The notes beneath the pieces are model-generated. The model did not search any database and was not told where the DNA came from. It was given only the letters and a program-made list of their open reading frames with translations. Source: Rhizobium sp. 32-5/1 (GTDB lineage Bacteria > Pseudomonadota > Alphaproteobacteria > Rhizobiales > Rhizobiaceae). From it: a stretch of DNA of 64,000 nucleotides. The stretch is taken from assembly GCF_029537235.1 (NCBI RefSeq), contig NZ_CP120638.1, positions 434,001 to 498,000 of the forward strand, read 5' to 3'. Position numbers and translations under genes: made by a program. Below are positions 26,922 through 35,518 of the stretch, in pieces. Position 1 is the stretch's first letter, and each line of letters begins with the position of its first letter.

Positions 26922-26935
26922 CATTCCGGAGTGTT

Positions 26936-27372
26936 CTATAGAAGCCCAAGCTCCGCCAGTTCGCGGCGCAGTTCCAGCGGCAGTTCCCCGCCCTCGCCCG
27001 ACAGCGACGACAGATCGCGCGGCGCCTCGCTGGCATGGAGATAGCGCCAACCCTGAAAGGCGCGGCGCGGCTGGTATTCGGTTTCGATGACCTCAGACCC
27101 AAGGACGAGATTGCAGCGGCCGATCCCGTCGTCGTCCTTGAAGGTTTCGATATCGAGCAGATTCTGCCGGGCCTGGACCTGGCCCTTGATCACCCAATAG
27201 AGCGAACCGCCATCCAGCAGTTCGTCCACGCGCTTCGGCACCATGCGCGTGGTGTGGGTCGAATGCGGATCGAGACCGGCGGCGATTGCCACCAGCGCTC
27301 GGCGGGCAACCCAGTCGCGCAGGTCATCGAGGAATCCGCGCCGACGCAGAGCTTGAGCAGATTTAAGGCCAT
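26936..27372 (-). CDS. DUF1489 family protein (frameshifted near the start)
   Basis: A protein of about 145 residues of the alphaproteobacterial DUF1489 family. The start MALNLLKLCVGADS is in one frame. The body, DLRDWVARRALVAIAAGLDP, then HTTRMVPKRVDELLDGGSLYWVIKG, is in another. The break is near 27328-27334; one added base restores ADSIDDLRDWV. The family is soluble and its function is unknown, but it is nearly universal in this order. It follows sdaA on the same strand after 74 bases. Confidence 0.85.
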
Positions 27373-27446
27373 GCCGGCTTTGAACACCCGTTAACCGGTG
27401 CGGGTCAAGGCGGATTCCGCGCCGATCCACAATCGCTGTTGCGGGA

Positions 27447-28847
27447 TCAGCACTCCACGACATTGACGGCAAGGCCGCCGGTGGAGGTTTCCTTGTACTT
27501 CTCGTTCATGTCCTCGCCGGTCTGGCGCATGGTCTCGATGCAGGCATCCAGCGGAACGAAATGCTGGCCGTCCCCCTTGACCGCCAGCGAAGCCGCCGTG
27601 ACGGCCTTGACCGCACCCAGCGCATTGCGCTCGATGCAGGGCACCTGCACCAAGCCGGCGACCGGATCGCAGGTCATGCCGAGATGATGCTCCAGCGCGA
27701 TCTCGGCGGCATTCTCGATCTGCTCCGGCGAACCGCCCATCACGGCCGCAAGACCGGCGGCGGCCATCGCGGCGGCGGAGCCGACCTCGCCCTGACAGCC
27801 GACTTCGGCACCGGAGATCGAGGCGTTGAACTTGATGATGCCGCCGATGGCCGCTGCCGTCAGCAGATAGTCGCGGATACCCTGCGCATCGGCGTCCTCG
27901 TGGAAATGCAGATAATAGCGGATCGTGGCCGGAACGACGCCGGCGGCGCCATTGGTGGGCGAGGTCACGACACGGCCGCCGGCGGCATTTTCCTCGTTGA
28001 CTGCCATCGCATAGACGCTCAGCCAGTCGTTGGCGAGCAGAGGATTGATCTTGTTGGACCGCCATTCGTCCTGCAGCTTGTCGTGGATCATGCCGGCGCG
28101 GCGGCGAACCTTGAGGCCACCCGGCAGGATGCCCTCCTGGGTCAGGCCGCGATCGATACAGCTCTTCATCGCCGCCCAGATCCGGTCGAGACCGGCGTCC
28201 AGCTCTTCCGGAGACATCGAACATTCCTCGTTCGCCCGCTTCATCTGGGCAATCGAAAGACCGGACCGTGCCGCCATTTCAAGCATCTGTTTGGCGGTTC
28301 CGAAGGGATAGGGAACCTTGACGCCATCAGTTTTGTTCTTGCTTGCCTTCATGGCCTCCAGTTCAGTGTCGGTCACGACGAAACCGCCGCCGATCGAATA
28401 ATAGACGCGCTTCAGGAGCAGCCGGCCATCGCGGTCGAAGGCGGAGAAGGACATGCCGTTGGCATGACCGGGCAGCGGTACCTTCTTGTCGAAGACGAGA
28501 TCGGTCTTCGGCTGGAAATCATAGGCGGGGTGGCCGGGCGGGGTGATCCGGCCGGAACGCTCGACCTTTTCGATGATCGCCTCCATGTGATCGGGATCGA
28601 CGCGATCCGGGCGCTCGCCCATCAGGCCGAGGACGACGGCGCGGCCCGTGCCATGGCCGATACCGGTGTGCGCCAGCGAACCATGCAGGCTCACCTTGAT
28701 CGCCGCGACATGGGCATTGGCCGGGCGCGGCCAGTCGCTCGACAGGATGAGATCGAGGAAACGCACGGCGGCCGACATCGGGCCCATGGTGTGCGAACTG
28801 GAGGGGCCGATCCCAATCTTGAAGACATCAAAAACCGAAAGAAACAT
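27447..28847 (-). CDS. sdaA: L-serine ammonia-lyase (single-chain, iron-sulfur)
   Basis: A 466-residue single-chain L-serine dehydratase, which converts serine to pyruvate and ammonia. The N-terminal beta domain starts with [19 protein letters not shown]. The alpha domain has [15 protein letters not shown] and the cysteines [17 protein letters not shown] and VPCIERN, which hold the [4Fe-4S] cluster. No indel is visible. The upstream gap to DUF599 is about 260 bases and has no strong repeat. The gene lies in front of DUF1489 with 74 bases between them. Confidence 0.95.
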   Translation of the reverse strand: MFLSVFDVFKIGIGPSSSHTMGPMSAAVRFLDLILSSDWPRPANAHVAAIKVSLHGSLAHTGIGHGTGRAVVLGLMGERPDRVDPDHMEAIIEKVERSGRITPPGHPAYDFQPKTDLVFDKKVPLPGHANGMSFSAFDRDGRLLLKRVYYSIGGGFVVTDTELEAMKASKNKTDGVKVPYPFGTAKQMLEMAARSGLSIAQMKRANEECSMSPEELDAGLDRIWAAMKSCIDRGLTQEGILPGGLKVRRRAGMIHDKLQDEWRSNKINPLLANDWLSVYAMAVNEENAAGGRVVTSPTNGAAGVVPATIRYYLHFHEDADAQGIRDYLLTAAAIGGIIKFNASISGAEVGCQGEVGSAAAMAAAGLAAVMGGSPEQIENAAEIALEHHLGMTCDPVAGLVQVPCIERNALGAVKAVTAASLAVKGDGQHFVPLDACIETMRQTGEDMNEKYKETSTGGLAVNVVEC

Positions 28848-29111
28848 TCGAACTCCGCCCTGGGACTGGATGGCGCCTGCAGCGCACCAAAATCATCTAT
28901 GAAAAAGCCTAGGCCATCCGACCGACGCCGTCAGGCGACCAACCGACATCAGGTTTTGTGCGTGCGACATGTGCTGCTGCAAAAATGGCGATATGGTCTT
29001 CCACCGTCCATGTCGCCCTGATGGGGACCACATTGCAAGAGGAGATGGCAGGAGAGCACGCAAACTTTTGGTCTGTCTTGCATTTTGGCGAATTCCTGCG
29101 AAAAACGGGAC

Positions 29112-29804
29112 ATGACAATAGCGGACTATACAGCGCTGGCAATCTTCGGGCTCCTATGGGCCGGCTTCAACTGGGCGACCGATGGTCAGAGACTGTTCAA
29201 GCGCGTCAGCCTGACCCGGCTGATGAACGAACAGCGCCGCAAGTGGATACGCAATTCGCTCACCCGCGACCTCAAGATGATCGACACGCAGATCATCGCC
29301 GGCCTGCAGGCGGGCACGGCCTTTTTCGCCTCGACGACAATCTTCGCGCTTGGTGGCTGCTTTGCCCTGCTTGGCGCGACCGATCAGGTCGAGGCCATCT
29401 TCAACGACCTGCCTTTCGTTTTTCATGGCAGCCGCAGCGGCTTCGAGTTGAAGGTCGGCGGCCTGATCTGTCTGTTCGGCTACGCCTTCTTCAAGTTCGG
29501 CTGGTCTTACCGCCTGTTCAACTATTGTTCGATCCTGATGGGCGGCATCCCGATGATGGGCGATGCGTCCCGCGATCCGGAAGCAGCCGAGCGCGCCGCC
29601 GAGCGCGCCGCGCGGCTGAACATCATGGCGGCCAAGCATTTCAACGCCGGCCTGCGCACTATCTTCCTCTCGATCGGCTATCTCGGCTGGTTCATCAGCC
29701 CCTATGTTCTAATCATTCTCACTACCTTCGTGATCTTCGTGCTGCTGCGCCGGCAATTTTTCTCGGAAGCCCGCACCGCCCTTCTTGAAGACACAAATCC
29801 CTGA
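29112..29804 (+). CDS. DUF599 domain-containing membrane protein
   Basis: A 230-residue inner membrane protein with four predicted helices: MTIADYTALAIFGLLWAGF, QAGTAFFASTTIFALGGCF, LICLFGYAFFKFGWSYRLF and YVLIILTTFVIFVLL. The family signature (MNEQRRKWI and FNYCSILMGGIP) is clear. The function is unknown. I start at ATG 29112 because the first helix begins there; ATG 29085 would add nine polar residues. It is followed after 82 bases by the DUF1624 gene. Confidence 0.85.
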   Translation: MTIADYTALAIFGLLWAGFNWATDGQRLFKRVSLTRLMNEQRRKWIRNSLTRDLKMIDTQIIAGLQAGTAFFASTTIFALGGCFALLGATDQVEAIFNDLPFVFHGSRSGFELKVGGLICLFGYAFFKFGWSYRLFNYCSILMGGIPMMGDASRDPEAAERAAERAARLNIMAAKHFNAGLRTIFLSIGYLGWFISPYVLIILTTFVIFVLLRRQFFSEARTALLEDTNP

Positions 29805-29886
29805 AAAATATCCGGTAACCGTGCGGCAAAGCGGTGCGCCTTGCGCAAATCTCCTGCCGCTGTCTTGCTGAATCGGAAAGTCATCC

Positions 29887-30925
29887 ATGCCGACCAACAA
29901 CGCCCCCGCAAAGAGCGTCGCGGACCAGATCACGCCCTTGACCAACACTCGGCGCAGCCGCATCACGGCCATAGACAGCTTTCGCGGCATAGCCCTGATC
30001 GCCATGGCCAGCTATCACTTCGCCTGGGACCTGGAATTCTTCGGCTACATCGATCCGGGCACGACCGGAGCAGGCCTGTGGAAGCTCTATGCCCGGATGA
30101 TTGCCAGCAGCTTCCTGTTCCTTGCCGGCTTCAGTCTCGTTCTCGGTCACTATCCGACCTTGCGCGCACGCTCCTTCGCTATCCGGTTCACCAAAATCGC
30201 CGGCGCGGCTCTCGTCATCACGACAGCCACCTGGTTTGCCTTTCCGCAAAGCTTCATCTTCTTCGGCATCCTGCACTCCATCGCCGCCGCCAGCCTCGTC
30301 GGTCTGCTGTTTCTGCGACTGCCGGTGATCATCACGCTTCTGGCCGCCATAGCCGCCTTCCTGGCGCCGCTATACCTGCGCTCCAGCCTTTTCGACCTGC
30401 CGGCGCTCTGGTGGGTCGGATTGTCGGAGACCCTGCCCCGATCCAACGACTATGTGCCGCTGCTGCCATGGCTTGCACCGTTTCTGGCCGGAATTGCTGC
30501 GGCTCGCATTGCGCTTTCCCGGCAATGGCTCAACCGCGCCGTGACAGGCGAAGGTCCGCCACCGAAATGGAAGGGCGCCTTGATGACGGCAGGCCGACAT
30601 AGCCTCGCCGTGTACCTGCTGCACCAGCCGCTCCTGATCGGACTGGTCTATCTTTTCTCGCTTGGATTTCCAGCCGCCAAGCCGGATCCAGTCGCGTTGC
30701 GCGGGGCTGAATGTGTCGCGATGTGCAGACAGCAGGATTCAGAGCGCTTCTGTGCGGCATTCTGCGATTGCACCTTGAACAAAATGCTGGAGGAAAAGCT
30801 GTTTACGGCCTGGAACGCCGGTGAAATCGACGGCACCAAGGACGACCGGATTGCTCAGAATCGCCGGACAGTGCACAATAGATTCACGCGCAATGGAAGA
30901 TCCAGGTGCAAAGGACCGGCGATGA
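29887..30925 (+). CDS. DUF1624 / heparan-alpha-glucosaminide acetyltransferase-like membrane protein (frameshifted near the end)
   Basis: A protein of about 345 residues. RITAIDSFRGIALIAMASYHFAWDL is the family start, and about eight membrane segments follow, ending with GRHSLAVYLLHQPLLIGLVYLF. These proteins are acyltransferase-like and act in the inner membrane, with unknown substrate. The C-terminal tail (CVAMCRQQDSERFCAAFCDC) is cysteine-rich. An extra A at 30859-30860 abolishes the natural stop and runs the frame into the next gene; without it the protein ends at TGA 30923-30925 after AMEDPGAKDRR. This stop overlaps the next start by ATGA. Confidence 0.8.
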
Positions 30926-31395
30926 ACGCCTACCGTGCCAAGCCGCTGAATTTTCCCTGGCCCCCTCTTCTCTATGGAGCGGCCATATTGATAGCGCTTG
31001 CCCTTGGACGCCTGCACCCGATCGGCGTTGTCCATAGCAATGGCTGGGCGCCGTGGATTGCAGGATCGAGTTTTATCGTCCTTGCCGTGTCACTCGACCT
31101 CTGGGCGGTCAAAACACTGATCGACAGGAAGACCACAGTGCTGCCGCACAGGGGTTCATCACATCTGGTGACCTGCGGACCATTTCGTTTGACGCGCAAC
31201 CCGATCTATCTCGGCTATACATTCGTGATGGTGGGGCTTGGACTGATCATGCTCAATCCATGGTTCTTCATCATGGCGATTGTCGCCACGACGATCACCA
31301 CGTCTTTTGCTGTGCGCTATGAAGAACTGCATCTGCATTCGCGTTTCGGCTTTGAATTTGAGCGGTATTGCCGGAAAACCAGCCGATGGCTCTGA
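30922..31395 (+). CDS. Isoprenylcysteine carboxylmethyltransferase-like (ICMT/PEMT family) membrane protein
   Basis: A 157-residue membrane protein. The helices are PLLYGAAILIALALG, WIAGSSFIVLAVSLDLWAV and TFVMVGLGLIMLNPWFFIM. The family motif GPFRLTRNPIYLGYT and the C-terminal EELHLHSRFGFEFERYCRKTSRW (E-E-x-L..F-G-x-x-F-x-x-Y) bind S-adenosylmethionine. Such enzymes methylate a lipid or a small molecule in bacteria; true isoprenylcysteine is not the substrate. Start ATG 30922 overlaps the DUF1624 stop, so translation is coupled. The apparent fusion to DUF1624 is caused by an indel. Confidence 0.85.
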   Translation: MNAYRAKPLNFPWPPLLYGAAILIALALGRLHPIGVVHSNGWAPWIAGSSFIVLAVSLDLWAVKTLIDRKTTVLPHRGSSHLVTCGPFRLTRNPIYLGYTFVMVGLGLIMLNPWFFIMAIVATTITTSFAVRYEELHLHSRFGFEFERYCRKTSRWL

Positions 31396-31416
31396 AACCG
31401 GTCTGATCCGAAGATA

Positions 31417-31803
31417 TCAGGTACTGACACCGATCTCAGCCAACCGTGTTAGGCAGGCTTCCTCGACATTGTTGAGCTCTTCGAGGGTGTCGTCGATATC
31501 TTTGCGCTTCTGGCGCAATTCGTCTCGTTTTTCTTCGACGCGCTTCATCAGCAGGCGAAGCTGTCCGGACTCGCCGGGCGGATCCTTGTAGACCTGAATG
31601 ATTTCGCGGATTTCGGCGATCGTGAAGCCGATCCGGCGCCCCCGCAGGATTTCCATGATCAGGCGGCGATCTGCAGAACGGAACAGGCGGGTGCGGCCGC
31701 GGCGTTCCGGATGGATGAGCCCTTCATCCTCGTAGAAACGCAACGTGCGCGTGGAAACACCGAATTCCCGCGTCAATTCTGTGATGCTATAGTACTTGTT
31801 CAC
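31417..31803 (-). CDS. MerR family transcriptional regulator
   Basis: A 128-residue MerR protein. The winged helix is at residues 1-70 (NKYYSITELTREFGVSTRTLRFYEDEGL, then RTRLFRSADRRLIMEILRGRRIGFTIAEI). A long coiled coil follows (RLLMKRVEEKRDELRQKRKD). The C-terminus has a single cysteine (EEACLTRLAE), so thiol or metal sensing is not proved. It starts with GTG at 31803; upstream ATG would extend into the operator. A perfect inverted repeat lies 38 bases upstream. In relatives, similar regulators control branched-chain acid or stress genes. Confidence 0.85.
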   Translation of the reverse strand: MNKYYSITELTREFGVSTRTLRFYEDEGLIHPERRGRTRLFRSADRRLIMEILRGRRIGFTIAEIREIIQVYKDPPGESGQLRLLMKRVEEKRDELRQKRKDIDDTLEELNNVEEACLTRLAEIGVST

Positions 31804-31840
31804 GCCATCTCTCGTCTGCGTCGACTGAAGGATGACTTTA

Positions 31841-31862
31841 TTGACTTTGACGTAAAAGTCAA
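31841..31862. promoter_or_regulatory. MerR-type operator upstream of the merR gene
   Basis: TTGACTTT (31841-31848) and AAAGTCAA (31855-31862) form a perfect 8-bp inverted repeat around GACGTA. This is the size and motif of operators of MerR regulators, so autoregulation is likely. It lies between the end of mgtE and the merR start. Confidence 0.65.
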
Positions 31863-31883
31863 ACTTTTGCCTGTCTCGCCTGC

Positions 31884-33311
31884 TCAGCGGATGCCGAACC
31901 ACCAGGTTGCGAGGCCGAGAAAGGCCATGAAGCCCGTCACATCGGTTACGGTCGTCACGAACACGGCGGAGGATACGGCCGGGTCAGCCCCGTACCGGTC
32001 CAGCAACAAGGGAATCATGATCCCGGCCAGAGCCGCAGCGATCATGTTGATCAGCATGGCCGCAGCGATGATGCCGCCGAGGTTAATGTCCTGGAACCAG
32101 GCACCGGCGACGATGCCTATCAAGAGCCCGAAAAGCAGCCCGTTCAGCAACCCCACCCCCGCCTCGCGACGAACGATGCGCCAGGCATTGTGGATGTCGA
32201 GATCGCGGGTGGCGAGCGCCCGCACTGTCACGGTCATCGTCTGCGAACCGGCATTGCCGCCCATGCCGGCCACAATCGGCATAAGAATGGCCAAGGCCAC
32301 AATCTGCTGGATCGTCGCCTCGAACAGACCGATCACCGAGGCTGCCAGAAATGCAGTAAGGAGATTGACCGCCAGCCATGGAACGCGCGAGCGCGAGGTG
32401 CTGATGACCGAATCGGACAGTTCCTCGTCGCCGACGCCGCCGAGACGCATCAGGTCTTCCTCGGCTTCTTCCTGGATGACGTCGACGACATCATCAATGG
32501 TCAGCACGCCGACGAGACGGTTGTTTTCGTCGACCACGGCCGCCGACAACAGGTCGTACTGCTCGAAGAGCTGGGCGGCCTCTTCCTGGTCCATTTCGGC
32601 TGGAACCGGATGATTGGTCTCGCGCATGATCGTCTCGATCTTGACGGAGCGCTTGGTGCGCAGCACGCGGTCGAGATCGAGCGCGCCGAGCAGCTTGAAG
32701 GTCGGGTCGATGACGAAGATCTGCGTGAAGCTCTCCGGCAGGTCGTCATCCTCGCGCATGTAGTCGATGGTCTGGCCGACGGTCCAGAACGGCGGCACCG
32801 CGACGAATTCCGTCTGCATTCGGCGGCCGGCCGTGCTTTCCGGATAATCCAGCGACCGCCGCAGCCGGACCCGTTCTGTGAACGGCAGCTTGGCGAGGAT
32901 CTCCTCCTGGTCCTCCGCGTCGAGATCCTCGAGAATGTAGACGGCATCGTCGGAATCCATCTCGCCAAGGGCGGCGGCGATGCGGTCGTTGGGCAGGTGC
33001 TCGACAATATCGAGGCGGATCGCTTCATCGACTTCCGTCAGCGCCGACAGGTCAAAATCATCGCCGAGAAGCGAGACGAGCATGCGACGCTGCTCCGCCT
33101 GGATGGCCTCCAGAAGATCGCCCATTTCGGAGGCGTGAAGGCGCGCGACGTGTTGGCGCAGATAGAGCAGATCGCGATCGGCAATTGCTGCACCGACATG
33201 CATGAGATAATCGGATCGCACCGATCCGTCGTCGGAATAGATATCCGCGTCTTCGAGGAACTCTGCCGCGACAGGGGCTTCCTTACGATGGTCTTCGCCG
33301 GTATCGCTCAT
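31884..33311 (-). CDS. mgtE: Magnesium transporter MgtE
   Basis: A 475-residue MgtE. The cytosolic N-domain (residues ~40-140, with HLPNDRIAAALGEMDSDDAVYILEDL) is followed by two CBS domains (FTQIFVIDPTFKLLGALDLDRVL and AAVVDENNRLVGVLTIDDVVDVI). The C-terminal membrane domain has five helices with PIVAGMGGNAGSQTMTV as the ion-path signature. It conducts Mg2+ inward and closes when cytosolic Mg2+ binds the N and CBS domains. No M-box or other riboswitch is evident in the 245-base gap upstream. The merR gene lies 80 bases downstream on the same strand, with an operator of its own. Confidence 0.95.
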   Translation of the reverse strand: MSDTGEDHRKEAPVAAEFLEDADIYSDDGSVRSDYLMHVGAAIADRDLLYLRQHVARLHASEMGDLLEAIQAEQRRMLVSLLGDDFDLSALTEVDEAIRLDIVEHLPNDRIAAALGEMDSDDAVYILEDLDAEDQEEILAKLPFTERVRLRRSLDYPESTAGRRMQTEFVAVPPFWTVGQTIDYMREDDDLPESFTQIFVIDPTFKLLGALDLDRVLRTKRSVKIETIMRETNHPVPAEMDQEEAAQLFEQYDLLSAAVVDENNRLVGVLTIDDVVDVIQEEAEEDLMRLGGVGDEELSDSVISTSRSRVPWLAVNLLTAFLAASVIGLFEATIQQIVALAILMPIVAGMGGNAGSQTMTVTVRALATRDLDIHNAWRIVRREAGVGLLNGLLFGLLIGIVAGAWFQDINLGGIIAAAMLINMIAAALAGIMIPLLLDRYGADPAVSSAVFVTTVTDVTGFMAFLGLATWWFGIR

Positions 33312-33556
33312 CTGTCGCCCTCAAAACCGTGGCCACATCCCGTGACAGGCAAGCCTGATGGGGACGAAGCGGAAATGCCAAATGCCGGTTGATTGCACGC
33401 CTCTAGACGAGACCTGTCCTGTTTTGCTAGCGCAAAGGGCAGCCAAGGTCCACAGCGCAAGTCCGGTACCGGCGGCAAGCTCTGAAATTTTGTCCAAGCT
33501 GTTGCAAAATAATATGAAACAAGCTGCAATATGGCGTTCGAGCAGGAGCATCCGCA

Positions 33557-34051
33557 TTGGCGACCAGACCCATTCTTCGCTTTCCGCACCCGCTGCTGCG
33601 CACAGCCGCGGCCGCCGTCGATCAATTTGACGATGCGCTTGCGGCGCTGGCGCAGGATCTGCTCGAGACGATGCGGGCTGCGCCCGGCATCGGGATCACC
33701 GCTCCGCATATCGGTATTCTGCAACGCCTGATGGTCATCGAGATCGACGCTGCGTCCGGCGTGCGCATCTACGTTAATCCGGAGGTCACCTCCCGTTCGA
33801 CGGACATCACGCGTCATGTCGAAGGCAGTGTTTCCATGCCGGGCGTGACGGAAGAGGTCGAGAGGCAGAGACACGTCAGCATCCGCTTCCAGACACTGGA
33901 TGGCGCGGTTCGCGAAGAGGAGGCCGAAGGACTTCTGGCAATCTGCCTGCAACATGAAATCGATCAGCTTGACGGCATTTTCTGGACCCAGCGACTGTCC
34001 CGTCTGAAACGCGAGCGCATCACCAGGCGCTTCGAAAAACTGCACACCTGA
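33557..34051 (+). CDS. Peptide-deformylase-like protein with degenerate active site
   Basis: A 164-residue member of the peptide deformylase fold. The three canonical motifs are all altered: motif 1 reads GIGITAPH (canonical G-x-G-x-A-A-P-Q), motif 2 EGSVSMPG (the metal-binding Cys of EGCLS is Ser91) and motif 3 QHEIDQLDG (the second metal-binding His of HE-x-x-H is Gln137). Metal binding by two of the three ligands is therefore lost, so deformylase activity is unlikely. Length and fold residues are retained. TTG 33557 is the likely start, with AGGAG ten bases upstream. The true def gene is probably elsewhere in the genome. The frame is intact. Confidence 0.8.
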   Translation: MATRPILRFPHPLLRTAAAAVDQFDDALAALAQDLLETMRAAPGIGITAPHIGILQRLMVIEIDAASGVRIYVNPEVTSRSTDITRHVEGSVSMPGVTEEVERQRHVSIRFQTLDGAVREEEAEGLLAICLQHEIDQLDGIFWTQRLSRLKRERITRRFEKLHT

Positions 34052-34194
34052 TAGGGCCGGCGGCGGGCTCACCGCTCTATTTTCGTCCCTCCCGACACAA
34101 TAGCTTTGCAAACATATCATAGTTAATTGCGCCGTCCTGCCGCTTGGCTTAGCCATGGAGACATAAACCAGCGGAAACGCGGAAGGAGCCAGCC

Positions 34195-34419
34195 ATGCAC
34201 ACGGAAAACAGGAAAGTGCTTGCGGATATTTCACCCGAAGAGCTGAGCATGCTGCAGCGGGTTTTCAACGACGTCTGCGGCCGCAAGGGCTGGGCCATCG
34301 ACAGCCCGGCAGCAACTGAGGATGCCGCGCGGGTCATCCACCTCTTCCAGCACGGGGTCCGTAGCGAGATCAAGCTGACCCGAATGCTGATGAGCGATAC
34401 GGACGCTATTGCCAGCTAA
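34195..34419 (+). CDS. Small conserved hypothetical protein
   Basis: A 74-residue acidic helical protein, MHTENRKVLADISPEELSML followed by an HLFQHGVRSEIKLTRMLMS helix. Rhizobia often carry such small proteins, and the sequence is consistent with that class; no function is known. A GGAG ribosome site precedes the ATG. The gene is followed by a stable hairpin (34427-34449) that may be its terminator. Confidence 0.6.
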   Translation: MHTENRKVLADISPEELSMLQRVFNDVCGRKGWAIDSPAATEDAARVIHLFQHGVRSEIKLTRMLMSDTDAIAS

Positions 34420-34426
34420 CGCTCCT

Positions 34427-34449
34427 GCGCCGGCCTTTTTCGCCGGCGC
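34427..34449 (+). terminator. Hairpin after the small hypothetical gene
   Basis: GCGCCGGC (34427-34434) pairs perfectly with GCCGGCGC (34442-34449) around a CTTTTTC loop. There is no T-run after the stem, so termination is not certain. Confidence 0.4.
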
Positions 34450-34490
34450 CCCTGCCTGAAGCCAGGAAATCACCCCAAAAATCCGGACAT

Positions 34491-34514
34491 AAAAAAACCC
34501 GCCGAAGCGGGTTT
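34491..34514 (-). terminator. Rho-independent terminator of tRNA-Leu
   Basis: On the minus strand CCCGC-TTCG-GCGGG is followed by seven T. It is seven bases past the tRNA 3' end and has an ideal UUCG tetraloop. Confidence 0.9.
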
Positions 34515-34520
34515 AGTTTT

Positions 34521-34605
34521 TGGTGCGGTCGAGAAGACTCGAACTTCCACGGGTTGCCCCACAGCGACCTCAACGCTGCGCGTCTACCAATTCCGCCACG
34601 ACCGC
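34521..34605 (-). tRNA. tRNA-Leu(GAG)
   Basis: Class II tRNA of 85 bases, including an encoded CCA. The acceptor stem is GCGGTCG / CGACCGC with discriminator A. The anticodon loop TTGAGGT (stem CAGCG/CGCTG) gives anticodon GAG, which reads CUC and CUU leucine codons. The D-loop has GGTAGAC, the long variable arm is the leucine type, and the T-loop is TTCGAGT. It is encoded alone and followed by its own terminator. Confidence 0.95.
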
Positions 34606-34798
34606 ATCGTGGTAGCCGCCGGATTGCTCCGGCGGGGCTGCATGTAGCAAAAGCATTTGGGGTGCACAAGGGCACGACAAGAGAAAGTTGACAGGACTGT
34701 GAACTATTTCAACAGCCTGTCGGCGGACCGCCCGGAAACGCTGGACTCTTGGCTTTCCAGGTCCCATCTAGTTCCCGATAGCAGGACCAGGGACATAG

Positions 34799-35518
34799 AT
34801 GCAGCGCGACGATCTCGACATCACCTTCTTTGCACAGCCCGACTCGCCACCCATCCGCTGGCGGATTGCGGCCGCGCCGGTGCCCTATGAGGAAGCCGTT
34901 GCGGTGATGGAACGCGAGGCGGCGGCGATTGCAGCCGGCGAGGCCGACGAACTTGTCTGGCTGGTCGAACACCCGCCGCTCTATACGGCCGGGACCAGCG
35001 CCAACAGCGACGATCTGGTGATTCCCGACCGGTTTCCCGTGTTCCAGACGGGGCGCGGCGGCGAATACACCTATCATGGTCCGGGCCAGCGCGTGGCCTA
35101 TGTCATGCTCGACCTGAAGCGCAGACGACAGGACGTCCGGGCTTTCGTGGCGGCATTGGAAAGTGTTGTGATCACGACGCTTTCCTCGATGAATGTGCGT
35201 GGCGAGCGGCGCGAAGATCGCGTCGGCGTCTGGGTGCGGCGGCCGGAAAAACCGCCTCTTGCCGATGGCAGCCCCGCCGAGGACAAGATCGCCGCCATCG
35301 GTATCCGGCTGCGGCGCTGGGTTAGCTTTCACGGCCTGTCCCTCAACGTCGATCCTGACCTTGATCACTTCGACGGGATCGTGCCCTGCGGCATTCGCGG
35401 TTACGGCGTCACCAGTCTCGTCGATCTCGGCCTTCCGGTGATGATGGCGGATGCGGATATCCGGCTGCGACAGGCGTTCGAGCAGGTCTTCGGCCCGCTC
35501 GTCAACGAAACCGCCTGA
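34799..35518 (+). CDS. lipB: Octanoyltransferase LipB
   Basis: A 239-residue LipB that transfers the octanoyl chain from octanoyl-ACP to lipoyl domains, the first step of lipoate synthesis. Motifs: [15 protein letters not shown], then [22 protein letters not shown], the catalytic Lys in [17 protein letters not shown] and the catalytic Cys in [15 protein letters not shown]. All active-site residues are present. The gene is monocistronic and ends one base before the convergent site-2 protease gene. Confidence 0.95.
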   Translation: MQRDDLDITFFAQPDSPPIRWRIAAAPVPYEEAVAVMEREAAAIAAGEADELVWLVEHPPLYTAGTSANSDDLVIPDRFPVFQTGRGGEYTYHGPGQRVAYVMLDLKRRRQDVRAFVAALESVVITTLSSMNVRGERREDRVGVWVRRPEKPPLADGSPAEDKIAAIGIRLRRWVSFHGLSLNVDPDLDHFDGIVPCGIRGYGVTSLVDLGLPVMMADADIRLRQAFEQVFGPLVNETA

